From: Tissierella sp. MB52-C2
GTDB lineage: Bacteria; Bacillota; Clostridia; Tissierellales; Tissierellaceae
Direction of reading: 5' to 3'
Assembly: GCF_030931715.1 (NCBI RefSeq)
Contig: NZ_CP133261.1
Location: forward strand, 434,001-498,000
Length of the DNA stretch: 64,000 nt
The notes under the pieces are model-generated. The model saw only the letters and a list, made by a program, of their open reading frames with translations, did not search any database and was not told the origin of the DNA. A program made the translations under genes and the position numbers. Position 1 is the stretch's first letter. Every line of letters starts with the position of its first letter. Positions 1-8,238 of this stretch are shown piece by piece.

Positions 1-2
1 AT

Positions 3-92
3 TATCTATATCGTTATAATCGCAATTGGCCAGAAAGTGATGAACATCAGCTTGATTTATTGTTTCCAATAAAATTGAAAGAACAGAAATAG
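3..92 (+). CDS. C-terminal end of an unidentified protein (partial)
   Basis: An open frame enters from the left edge and stops at TAG 90-92, giving 29 codons ending in PIKLKEQK. The codon use is like that of its neighbours. The fragment is too short to assign; a tail of the form LLFPIK is compatible with a GyrI-like effector-binding domain, but that is only a guess. It lies 67 bases before the next start, so the two could be co-transcribed. Confidence 0.4.
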   Translation, partial: YLYRYNRNWPESDEHQLDLLFPIKLKEQK

Positions 93-159
93 GATAATGG
101 GGAGGTAGATACTCCCTTTTATGCTATTCATATTTAAAGTAAATATTAGGAGGATAAAG

Positions 160-837
160 ATGAAGCATTCATTTAATATGACGATGCCAGATTATGATAA
201 AAATAGTAGAGTTTTTATTGAATTACCTTTTAATGTATGGAACTTATTCAACAAAAAAGGAGCAATAAGAGTTAAGGGAAGTATAAATGAGTCTCCATAT
301 GAATGTGCTCTTATTCCAAGGGGAAACGGCACTTACTTACTACCTATAAATAAAAAGATAATTGAAAAATCGAGAATAAGTACTGGGGATACTTTAAACA
401 TATATATGGAAATAGTTGATAATAATGAAAAAAATAAACCAAAAGTCAATGAACTAATTGAATATAGAAGGATAGAAACGATAAATTATATTGAACAACC
501 TAATCCTAGAGCCTGTGGACAAGCATGTATAGCTATGCTTGCAGGGGTTAATGCAGAAGAAGTAATAAAGGTTATGAATACCAAAGGGTCAACGAGCATT
601 GGACAACTAATTGAGGCTTTAGATTATTATAAAATAAAACATTCTGGCACTAACAAGAGAATTTCTAAGAAAAATCCAAACTATTCAGAAGTGTGTATTC
701 TAACAGTTCATATGCCAGATTATAGCCATTGGGTTTTATATTTCAAAGGAAAATTTTATGATCCAGAGTTTGGAGTTCTTGAGAATTGTCATCCAGATGG
801 AAAAATAACATCATATTTGGAGATATATAGGGAATGA
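160..837 (+). CDS. DUF1905 domain fused to a C39/papain-like cysteine peptidase domain
   Basis: 225 residues. I chose ATG 160 because an AGGAGG lies at 148-153; the upstream in-frame ATG at 121 has no such site. Residues about 17-86 match the DUF1905 beta-barrel pattern (PYECALIPRGNGTYLLPI, then a GD). Residues about 111-205 look like a C39-type cysteine peptidase core: Gln113 and Cys119 in the CGQACIAMLAG segment, His190 in YSHW and Asp201 in FYDPE would form the oxyanion residue and the Cys-His-Asp triad. No signal peptide or membrane segment is visible, so the protein is probably cytosolic. The domain calls come from motif reading. Whether it is an active peptidase, and on what substrate, is unknown. 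Confidence 0.7.
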   Translation: MKHSFNMTMPDYDKNSRVFIELPFNVWNLFNKKGAIRVKGSINESPYECALIPRGNGTYLLPINKKIIEKSRISTGDTLNIYMEIVDNNEKNKPKVNELIEYRRIETINYIEQPNPRACGQACIAMLAGVNAEEVIKVMNTKGSTSIGQLIEALDYYKIKHSGTNKRISKKNPNYSEVCILTVHMPDYSHWVLYFKGKFYDPEFGVLENCHPDGKITSYLEIYRE

Positions 838-887
838 AGCTTAGTTAAGTCTGAAAATATAGGAGTATATAATGGGGGGAATAGTAG

Positions 888-1610
888 ATGGAATACTATG
901 GTTTAACAGAGGTTGGGGCTTCGGGAATAAATGCTGATAGTTATTATATATCACAAGATGAAAAAGTATTTGCCGTAGCAGATGGAGCTTCAGGGGCTTT
1001 TGATAAGGTTGAGGCAGGGATTATATGTATGAATGCAATTAAAGAATTGGATTACCATTCTTTAGGATTAAATTCACAGCAATATATTTTTCGCTGTATT
1101 AATGCGGCAAATAATAGATTAATAGAAAAATCTCAGCTAGATAGACACCTTTCTTTCGGAACAATGACTATGGCAGTGGTTGATGAAGGGAGATTGAGTA
1201 TAGGAGCTGTAGGAGATACCCCAGCTTTTTTAATCCAAGGAAATAAGATTAGAAAAATAATAAAGCCAAAGAAAAGATATGCAAAACTAATTGAGTTAGG
1301 AATTTTAACAGAAGAAGAAATAGATAAAGCCATTTCCTCTATACCAGATGAAATGTGGTCTATGTTTGATAACTTTCTGCCTATGGTAATACCTCAAATT
1401 GCAGTAGAGGAATATTTAATTTCACAGAATGATATTTTGATTATTTGTACTGATGGTGTTTCTGACTGGATAGATGAGGATGAATTTGTAGATGTTTTAA
1501 GAAGTTCATCTTCCATTGAACAAAGTTGCAGAAAGCTTTTTTCAATTGTAAATGAAAGATGTTCAGCTAATAAATTAGATGATAAAACCATAATTGTTGT
1601 ACAGGTTTAA
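888..1610 (+). CDS. PP2C-family serine/threonine protein phosphatase
   Basis: 240 residues, ATG with GGGGGGAAT upstream. The PP2C metal-binding motifs appear in order: GASGINADSYYI near the N-terminus, VADGASG near residue 31, a GDTPAF block near 109, ICTDGVSDW near 187 and the terminal DDKTIIVVQV. These acidic residues bind the two Mn/Mg ions used to hydrolyse phospho-Ser/Thr. There is no membrane segment or regulatory domain, so it is a soluble single-domain enzyme. It lies 50 bases after the DUF1905/C39 gene. No Ser/Thr kinase partner is present nearby, so its substrate cannot be inferred from context. Confidence 0.85.
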   Translation: MEYYGLTEVGASGINADSYYISQDEKVFAVADGASGAFDKVEAGIICMNAIKELDYHSLGLNSQQYIFRCINAANNRLIEKSQLDRHLSFGTMTMAVVDEGRLSIGAVGDTPAFLIQGNKIRKIIKPKKRYAKLIELGILTEEEIDKAISSIPDEMWSMFDNFLPMVIPQIAVEEYLISQNDILIICTDGVSDWIDEDEFVDVLRSSSSIEQSCRKLFSIVNERCSANKLDDKTIIVVQV

Positions 1611-1678
1611 GGACTATTTCAGTATATTTATGTTAAGATATAGTAGAGAATTAAGGGAGGAGTGGTAATATAGAACCA

Positions 1679-2446
1679 GTGCATATAGAAAGACCAGAAA
1701 TATTATCGTCTGTAATTGCTAGTATTCCTCATGGCTCATCTTGTATTACATCTGAAATGGAAAATAGCATGATACAAAATGTATTACTTACAAATAACGA
1801 TTGGTTTTTAAATGATCTTTATGATTTTCTATATAAGGCAAATATTACAAAAATATCATTTAACTATAGCAGATATGTAGTTGATGTTAATAGAAATATT
1901 AATAAAAAATATATAGAAGAAGACTATACAAAATCTTTAATTTATCATAAAACTACATTTGGTAAACATATTTATGAAAACTCTTTACCTAATAAAGTGG
2001 TTGAAAATAGGATAAAAGAATTTTATGAACCATATCATACCTGTTTATTAAATGAAATAAACAATATCTTAAAAGAAAGAAACAAAGTTTATCTACTTGA
2101 TTTACATAGTTTTTATGCACAATCTACAGCTGATATTGTACTAGGAACATGTGGTGGAAGTACATGCTCATATGATTTCTTATATATTGTTCAGAAAGCT
2201 TTTGTTGATGAAGGTTTCACTGTGAAGGTTGACGAAAAAGGTCTTAAAGGAGGATATATAGTATCACATTATAGTTCAATGGAAAATGTTGAAGCTATAC
2301 AAATTGAGATACGGTATACCAGTTACATAGAGGATAGATATTTTGGAGAAGAAGAAATATATCATAGAGATGATATATTATTTAATAAAACTAAAGAGCG
2401 TTTAGAGAGAGTTTTTAAAAATATTGTGAAAATGGTTGAAAATTAA
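1679..2446 (+). CDS. N-formylglutamate amidohydrolase family protein
   Basis: 255 residues from GTG 1679. Family signatures are SIPHGSS near the N-terminus, SRYVVDVNRN, LLDLHSF and QIEIRYTSYIED, which carry the zinc ligands and substrate arginines of the N-formylglutamate deformylase/HutG fold. The start is uncertain. The only good Shine-Dalgarno (GGGAGG, 1655-1660) is 18 bases from the GTG but 9 bases from an in-frame ATA at 1670, which would add three residues. No histidine-utilisation genes are nearby, so a role in histidine breakdown is unsupported. The next gene is a dipeptidase, so general peptide or amino-acid catabolism is plausible. Confidence 0.8.
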   Translation: MHIERPEILSSVIASIPHGSSCITSEMENSMIQNVLLTNNDWFLNDLYDFLYKANITKISFNYSRYVVDVNRNINKKYIEEDYTKSLIYHKTTFGKHIYENSLPNKVVENRIKEFYEPYHTCLLNEINNILKERNKVYLLDLHSFYAQSTADIVLGTCGGSTCSYDFLYIVQKAFVDEGFTVKVDEKGLKGGYIVSHYSSMENVEAIQIEIRYTSYIEDRYFGEEEIYHRDDILFNKTKERLERVFKNIVKMVEN

Positions 2447-2531
2447 TAATTAAATAGAAAGTAGTTTCAATTAAAGAGATATTAGATGTATTATATAATA
2501 AAGGATTAAATTATTTATAGAGGTGAAAACA

Positions 2532-3470
2532 ATGAAAACAATTGATATGCACTGTGATACAATTTTAAGAATGATGGAAGATAAGGAGAATATAGGGCTA
2601 TATGAGAATGACTTTAGTATAGATATTAAGAAGTTGAAGAAAGGGAATTCATTAGCTCAATTCTTTGCTATGTGGGTAGATTTAGAAAAAGCTGTGAATT
2701 CATTGGAAGTATGCTTTGAGATGATTGATAAGTTTTATATAGAACTTGAAAAAAACGCTAATAATATTTCTCTAGCAACTAATTATGAAGATATAATAAA
2801 AAATCATAAGGAAGGTAAGGTTTCTGCTGTACTTGCCATAGAAGAAGGGGGAACTATTAAAGGAGAAATACATAATTTAAGAAATTTCTATAGAATAGGA
2901 GTAAGAGCCATAACTCTTACATGGAATACAGCTAATGAAATAGGTTATCCTAATATAAAAGAGGACTATAGAGATAAGGGGCTAACTAGTTTTGGTGAGG
3001 AAGTTGTACATGAAATGAATAGATTAGGTATGCTTATAGATGTTTCTCATCTTTCGGATAAAGGATTTTATGATGTATCTAGATTAAGTTCCAAGCCATT
3101 TATAGCATCCCACTCAAATTCAAGGGCAATGAAGAACCACTCTAGGAACCTTACAGACGATATGATAAGGGTTTTATCAGAAAAAGGTGGAACTATGGGT
3201 ATATGTTTTGAAAGAGATTTTCTAGGTGAAAGTAAGAATGCAAGGATAGAGGATATAATAAGGCATATTAAGCATATTAAAAATATAGGCGGGATAGATG
3301 TAATAGCATTAGGCTCTGATTATGATGGATCCCATCCAAATTGTGAAATAGACAATATAGGTGAAATAGAAAAGTTAGGATTTGCATTAAAGGACAATAA
3401 ATTTTCAGAAGATGAAATAGATAAGATATTTTATAAAAATGCTTTGAGAGTAATTAAGGATGTATTATAA
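2532..3470 (+). CDS. Membrane-dipeptidase-type metallopeptidase (M19 family)
   Basis: 312 residues. ATG 2532 was chosen because GAGGTG lies at 2520-2525; the in-frame GTG at 2523 is inside that site. The M19 signatures are present: DMHCDT at the start (zinc ligands), EEGG, DVSHLSDKGF, ASHSNSRA and LGSDYDGS near the C-terminus. Members hydrolyse dipeptides, often with mixed stereochemistry, using a binuclear zinc site. No signal peptide is seen, so the bacterial enzyme is probably cytosolic. It may feed amino acids to the glutamine/alanine-type transport system encoded just downstream. Confidence 0.92.
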   Translation: MKTIDMHCDTILRMMEDKENIGLYENDFSIDIKKLKKGNSLAQFFAMWVDLEKAVNSLEVCFEMIDKFYIELEKNANNISLATNYEDIIKNHKEGKVSAVLAIEEGGTIKGEIHNLRNFYRIGVRAITLTWNTANEIGYPNIKEDYRDKGLTSFGEEVVHEMNRLGMLIDVSHLSDKGFYDVSRLSSKPFIASHSNSRAMKNHSRNLTDDMIRVLSEKGGTMGICFERDFLGESKNARIEDIIRHIKHIKNIGGIDVIALGSDYDGSHPNCEIDNIGEIEKLGFALKDNKFSEDEIDKIFYKNALRVIKDVL

Positions 3471-3542
3471 TTTGTTATAAAGATGAATATTTATGATTGC
3501 ATAAAGCAAGTTTTGCATTATATTCATATAGAGGTGAATTGA

Positions 3543-4820
3543 TTGAAAGATTATAAAAAGATGATTTTTGTTTCTTTAGTAGTTGCAGTAGCATCTCAGG
3601 TAGGGGTTGGACTTATTAGTAGTAACTTTATAGTGTCTGCAGGAATAATATCTTTCATGTTATTTCTTTTTTATTATGAAGATTTAAAACCTATTCCCAC
3701 AGGAATATTATCAGGGATAATGGTCTATCTTCTTAGAGTACTAGTTCATTACTTAGGAAAAGGAAATATTATGGATGCCATAACATCCTATCAACAAGAA
3801 ATATTATTTTATATGTTTTACTCTATTATATATACTCTATTAATAAGGAAGGGAAATAAAAATAATATAAATTTTTTATTTTTTACTATGGTAATTAGTG
3901 ATTTTGGTGCTAACTTTATAGAGGTATATGTAAGAACTTCTATAGATGTTTTTTCTTCTCTCAAAGAAGTGGGGATTACCTTACTTGCAGTAAGTATAAT
4001 TCGTTCTGCTATATTGTGGTTAGTATTAAATGCTTTGAAATATTATAGGATGTTTCTTATGAAGGAAGAACATGAAAAGAGATATAAAAGATTATTGTGG
4101 CTTACTTCTCAATTAAAGACTGAAATGTATTGGATTGAAAAGAATATGGATCATATAGAGAAGGTCATGTCACAATCCTATGAATTATTTGAAAAAATAA
4201 ATCTTAATATGGATAATGAAACTTGGGCAAATAGAGCTTTATCCATTGCTAGAGAAGTCCATGAGATAAAAAAGGAAAATGGATTAGTAATCCGTGGAAT
4301 GAAAGAGATTACAGAAAATGAACTTAATGATAAGGGTATGGACCTTAAAGACATTATTAGTATACTTTCTGAAACTATGAAAAGAGAAATAAGAAGATTA
4401 GATAAGGATATAAATCTAATATTCCATGTAGAAGAAAATTTCTATACATCTAAACACTATTATCTTATGTCCATGCTTCGTAATCTTATAATGAATAGTA
4501 TGGATGCTATGCCGGATGATAAAAAAGATGGAAAAATTATTGTAACACATGAATTATATAAAGATAATCATAATTTTACAATAACTGATAATGGTGCTGG
4601 TATAGATGAAGAAGGATTAAATCACATTTTTTCACCTGGATTTTCAACTAAGATCAATTATAGTACAGGTGAAATAAACAGGGGACTTGGATTAAGTATA
4701 GTAAGATATATAGTTGAAGAGCAATTGGAAGGTAATATAAGTGTTAGTTCTAAAGTAGGAGAAGGAACTAGCTTCCATATATCTATTCCAAAAGAATCAT
4801 TGGAGGAAGAAGTAGAATGA
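3543..4820 (+). CDS. glnK: GlnK-type sensor histidine kinase
   Basis: 425 residues, TTG start after GAGGTG. The first 165 residues or so hold about five membrane segments. A cytoplasmic helical linker follows, then a GHKL ATPase domain with an N box (RNLIMNSMDA, about residue 314), a G1 box (DNGAGID) and a G2 box (NRGLGLSIVRYI). It overlaps the response regulator start by 4 bases (ATGA). This pairing and the regulator's C-terminal domain match the B. subtilis GlnK/GlnL (YcbA/YcbB) system, which controls a glutaminase and glutamine transporter; a sodium/amino-acid symporter follows here too. The ligand is inferred to be glutamine or a related amino acid. Confidence 0.78.
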   Translation: MKDYKKMIFVSLVVAVASQVGVGLISSNFIVSAGIISFMLFLFYYEDLKPIPTGILSGIMVYLLRVLVHYLGKGNIMDAITSYQQEILFYMFYSIIYTLLIRKGNKNNINFLFFTMVISDFGANFIEVYVRTSIDVFSSLKEVGITLLAVSIIRSAILWLVLNALKYYRMFLMKEEHEKRYKRLLWLTSQLKTEMYWIEKNMDHIEKVMSQSYELFEKINLNMDNETWANRALSIAREVHEIKKENGLVIRGMKEITENELNDKGMDLKDIISILSETMKREIRRLDKDINLIFHVEENFYTSKHYYLMSMLRNLIMNSMDAMPDDKKDGKIIVTHELYKDNHNFTITDNGAGIDEEGLNHIFSPGFSTKINYSTGEINRGLGLSIVRYIVEEQLEGNISVSSKVGEGTSFHISIPKESLEEEVE

Positions 4821-5656
4821 AAATATATATAATTGAAGATGATGAAAATATTATTAGAATCCTAGAAAAAATCATAATAGATACTAATTTAGGAGATATA
4901 ATAGGTAAAGCGGATAATGGAAATAGTGGGATAGATGAGATAGAAAGGTTTAGACCAGATATTGTATTAGTTGATTTACTTATGCCAGGAAAAGATGGCA
5001 TTACTTTAGTGAGAGAAGCAAAGATGATTTATCCTGATATTCAATATATTATGATATCTCAAGTATCTTCTAAGGATATGATAGCTAAAGCTTACCAAAG
5101 CGGTATAGAATATTATATCTCGAAACCTATTGATGCCATTGAAGTACAAACAGTAATAAATAAAGTAAAAGAGAAAATTAACATGAATAAGAAACTATCT
5201 CAAATTCAAAGTTTGTTTTCTAGCGAACCACAAAATATAAAAACAGAACAGCCTAAATCTGAAAATTTAGAGGGCGTAAAAAGAGTGATGCAAAGAATTG
5301 GTTTAATTGGAGAGGCGGGAAGTCAGGATATACTTGATATAGCTAAATATTTAATGGATACAAATAAAAGTATGTCTGACTTTACAATAAAGGAACTATG
5401 TAGTCAATTTACCGATAATCCTAAAACTATGGAACAAAGAATTAGAAGAACGGCAACTGTTGGGATGGTTAACCTTGCCAATATAGGAATAGAGGATTAT
5501 ATGAATGAAATATTTACAGAGTACTCAAATGGTCTATATAATTTTGAACAACTAAAAATAGAAATGGATTTTATTAGAGGAAAAACTAAAAAGAGAGGGA
5601 AAGTAAATATAAAAAAATTCTTAGATGGAATGGTATATTATGGAAAAGGACAATAA
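4817..5656 (+). CDS. glnL: GlnL/YcbB-type response regulator
   Basis: 279 residues. The receiver domain occupies residues 1-115, with acidic pair D8/D9, phospho-acceptor D53 (LVDLLMPG) and K103 (SKP). The C-terminal half, with RVMQRIGLIGEAGSQDI and EQRIRRTATVGM, resembles the YcbB/GlnL DNA-binding domain rather than OmpR or NarL output domains. It is translationally coupled to the kinase and ends 5 bases before a strong hairpin terminator. The likely target is the symporter promoter just downstream, where three phased repeats precede the -10 box. Confidence 0.8.
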   Translation: MKIYIIEDDENIIRILEKIIIDTNLGDIIGKADNGNSGIDEIERFRPDIVLVDLLMPGKDGITLVREAKMIYPDIQYIMISQVSSKDMIAKAYQSGIEYYISKPIDAIEVQTVINKVKEKINMNKKLSQIQSLFSSEPQNIKTEQPKSENLEGVKRVMQRIGLIGEAGSQDILDIAKYLMDTNKSMSDFTIKELCSQFTDNPKTMEQRIRRTATVGMVNLANIGIEDYMNEIFTEYSNGLYNFEQLKIEMDFIRGKTKKRGKVNIKKFLDGMVYYGKGQ

Positions 5657-5658
5657 TA

Positions 5659-5696
5659 AAAAACTATATAAGGCTAGCCTTATATAGTTTTTCTAT
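5659..5696 (+). terminator. Rho-independent terminator after glnKL
   Basis: A 17-bp self-complementary arm (5659-5675 against 5676-5692) is centred on AGGCTAGCCT and runs into TTTTTCTATT. It separates the two-component operon from the symporter promoter. Confidence 0.85.
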
Positions 5697-5740
5697 TATT
5701 AGTAGACTAATTATAGAAAAAGTTAATAAATTTTTATCCT

Positions 5741-5784
5741 GATTTGAAACTTTTGATAACTATTTGAAACTCGAGGTTTATAAT
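5741..5784 (+). promoter_or_regulatory. Putative GlnL-type operator and promoter of the symporter gene
   Basis: Three consecutive 10-base units, GATTTGAAAC (5741-5750), TTTTGATAAC (5751-5760) and TATTTGAAAC (5761-5770), share the core TTTGA(A/T)AAC and lie one helical turn apart on the same face. A TATAAT -10 box is at 5779-5784, but there is no good -35 at 16-18 bp. An activator-dependent promoter would look like this. B. subtilis GlnL is known to bind direct repeats ahead of its target operon. Assigning this site to the regulator just upstream is inference. Confidence 0.55.
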
Positions 5785-5869
5785 AGGGCTGTGAATTAGA
5801 AAACTAATTTACATTGTGTGAGTATCAAAATTAATAACTAAAATTACTTAATAACAGGAGGGTTTATTA

Positions 5870-7339
5870 ATGGATGTAGTAAATACTATAGTTAGTTTCG
5901 TAAACACTATTCTATGGGACTATGTATTAATATTTGGTCTAATAGGTGTTGGAATTTATATGACAGTGAGACTTAAATTCCCACAGTTTACAAGATTATT
6001 TCCAGCATTAAAAGAAATGGTGGCAGGTATAGTTAACAAAGAAGAAGTTGAAGAAGGAAAGATGACGCCGTTTCAAGCTTTATCAACAGCAGTTGCAGCG
6101 CAAGTTGGGACAGGTAATATAGTAGGGGTAGCTACAGCCATAGCAGCTGGAGGACCAGGAGCAGCGTTTTGGATGTTAATATCTGCATTCTTTGGAATGG
6201 CGACAATTTTTAGTGAATCAGTTTTAGCACAAAAATATAGAGAAACAAAAGACGGAGAATTAGTAGGTGGACCAGCATATTATATAAAAAATGGTTTAAA
6301 ATCTAAAGGGTTGGCAGTATTTTTCTCTATAACCGCAATTATTGCATTAGGTATTGTAGGTATAATGGTACAATCAAATTCAGTAGCAGGATCTGTAAGT
6401 CAAGCTTTTGGAGTACCAGTAATCGCAGTTACCATTGGACTTGCAATAGTAGTGGCCCTTATATTAATGGGTGGAATGGGAAGAATAGCATCCTTTGCAG
6501 AGACAGTAGTACCAATTATGGCATGTGCTTATATATTAGGTAGTTTAGCAATTATAGTAATGAATTATGCTAATTTTATTCCAGCAGTAAAGAGTATATT
6601 TATAGGAGCATTTTCACCTGGGGCGATTGGCGGAGGTGTACTAGGTATAACTGTTCAGCAAACGGTAAGATTTGGTCTAGCAAGAGGTCTTTTCTCAAAC
6701 GAAGCTGGTATGGGCTCAACACCACATTCCCATGCAGTGGCTGATACTAAACATCCAGCTGAACAAGGATTTACAGCAATGATAGGAGTATTTATATCAA
6801 CATTTTTAATTTGTACATCAACAGTAATGGTAAATATTGCATCAGGAGCATATAATATAGGTATCTCAGCAGCTGAAATGACTCAAGGGGCAACAGTAAT
6901 GACTCAGAATGGATTTGCAGCAGGATTTGGTTCTTTTGGAGGGATGTTTTTATCATTCTGTTTATCATTCTTCTCACTTACTACAATAGTAGGATGGTAT
7001 TTCTTCGCAGAATCAAACGTTAAGATGGTACTAAATGCTAAGCCTGTAACTATAAATGCTTTTAAAGGTATCGTTCTTACTGCATTAGTAATAGGAACGG
7101 TAATAGATCCAACATTTGTATGGGAGTTAGCAGATATGTTTATGGGTATAATGGCTGTACCAAATATAATAGCTTTATTCTTATTATCGAAAGAAGTTAA
7201 ATATATATTAGATGATTATGATTCAAAGATAGTAGCTGGAAAACTTCACTGGACTTATGAATATCAAAATATTGAAGAAAAGAAAAATAATAAAAAGTCT
7301 GTATTAAGAAAAGGCTTAAGTACAACAATAATAAAATAA
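5870..7339 (+). CDS. Sodium:alanine/glutamine symporter (AGCS family)
   Basis: 489 residues with about ten hydrophobic segments. The ATG has AGGAGGG upstream. Family hallmarks include AAQVGTGNIVGVATAIAAGG near residue 78, a GGPAYYI block and NEAGMGSTPHSHA around residue 278. Members import alanine, glycine or glutamine with Na+ or H+. Placement after a GlnK/GlnL pair suggests glutamine as substrate, as in B. subtilis glnT, but alanine cannot be excluded. It is transcribed alone between two terminators, with its own operator-like promoter. Confidence 0.9.
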   Translation: MDVVNTIVSFVNTILWDYVLIFGLIGVGIYMTVRLKFPQFTRLFPALKEMVAGIVNKEEVEEGKMTPFQALSTAVAAQVGTGNIVGVATAIAAGGPGAAFWMLISAFFGMATIFSESVLAQKYRETKDGELVGGPAYYIKNGLKSKGLAVFFSITAIIALGIVGIMVQSNSVAGSVSQAFGVPVIAVTIGLAIVVALILMGGMGRIASFAETVVPIMACAYILGSLAIIVMNYANFIPAVKSIFIGAFSPGAIGGGVLGITVQQTVRFGLARGLFSNEAGMGSTPHSHAVADTKHPAEQGFTAMIGVFISTFLICTSTVMVNIASGAYNIGISAAEMTQGATVMTQNGFAAGFGSFGGMFLSFCLSFFSLTTIVGWYFFAESNVKMVLNAKPVTINAFKGIVLTALVIGTVIDPTFVWELADMFMGIMAVPNIIALFLLSKEVKYILDDYDSKIVAGKLHWTYEYQNIEEKKNNKKSVLRKGLSTTIIK

Positions 7340-7398
7340 TAATCCTCAACATTGAAGTAATAAATTTTATGACACAGGGATAATATCCTAAAGTAAAA

Positions 7399-7436
7399 AA
7401 GGTAGATGGCAAAGACCATCTACCTTCTTTATATTT
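7399..7436 (+). terminator. Rho-independent terminator after the symporter
   Basis: AAGGTAGATGG (7399-7409) pairs with CCATCTACCTT (7416-7426) around a 6-base loop, followed by a T-rich tail ending in ATATTTTT. Confidence 0.85.
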
Positions 7437-7475
7437 TTGAGGTTAAATGTTACAATCATATTAGGGGGTGGTGAT

Positions 7476-8237
7476 TTGAGTAATAAAATAATTACAGAAA
7501 TTTGTGTGGATTCTATAGAGTCAGCTTTGGCTGCTGAAAGAGGGGGAGCTAATAGAATAGAGCTTTGTGACAATCTAATAGGTGGTGGAACTACCCCTAG
7601 TTTAGGAATGATAAAATTAGCTAGAAAGTATATAAATATTGATATTAATATAATGATTCGACCAAGGAGCGGAGATTTCTGTTACTCTCCTATTGAATTT
7701 GAGGTAATGAAAAAAGATATTGAATACGCTAAAAAATATGGTATGAATGGTATAGTAGTTGGGATTTTAAAACCTAATGGTGAAATAGATATAGAAAGAA
7801 TGAAGGAATTAATAGAGTTATCTAAGCCTCTCAAAGTTACATTTCATAGAGCTTTTGATATGACTAGAGATCCTTTTAAATCATTAGATATATTAATAGA
7901 ATTGGGTGTAGAAAGAATACTAACATCCGGACAACAAAATAGTGCAATAGATGGAATAAATTTGATTAAAGATTTAGTTAATAGAGCTAATGAGAAAATA
8001 ATTATTATGCCAGGATCAGGAATTAATCAAGATAATATAAAAGATATAATTCAAACTACTGGGGTGAAGGAAGTCCATTTATCTGCGAAAAAGAAGGTAG
8101 AAAGTGTTATGGAATATAGAAACCATAATGTAAATATGGGTGGAGATACAATAACTCCTGAATATGATAATTATTTTACCTGTGAAGGTACTGTAAAGGG
8201 CATAACTAAAATTTTAAATCTCTTAGAGGAGGAATAA
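7476..8237 (+). CDS. cutC: CutC family TIM-barrel protein
   Basis: 253 residues. TTG 7476 is preceded by GGGGGTGG at the right distance; an in-frame TTG at 7437 lies inside the preceding terminator tail and has no site. The CutC hallmark ICVDSIESALAAERGGANRI is at the N-terminus, followed by MIRPRSGDFCYS, TFHRAFDMT and LTSGQQNSA. CutC was named for copper homeostasis in E. coli, but the biochemical role is not settled. Here it leads an operon with a ROK sugar kinase and a glycosylasparaginase (the stop is 1 base before the ROK ATG), and no copper gene is close. A role linked to amino-sugar or glycoconjugate catabolism is therefore a reasonable inference. Confidence 0.88.
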   Translation: MSNKIITEICVDSIESALAAERGGANRIELCDNLIGGGTTPSLGMIKLARKYINIDINIMIRPRSGDFCYSPIEFEVMKKDIEYAKKYGMNGIVVGILKPNGEIDIERMKELIELSKPLKVTFHRAFDMTRDPFKSLDILIELGVERILTSGQQNSAIDGINLIKDLVNRANEKIIIMPGSGINQDNIKDIIQTTGVKEVHLSAKKKVESVMEYRNHNVNMGGDTITPEYDNYFTCEGTVKGITKILNLLEEE

Positions 8238-8238
8238 A

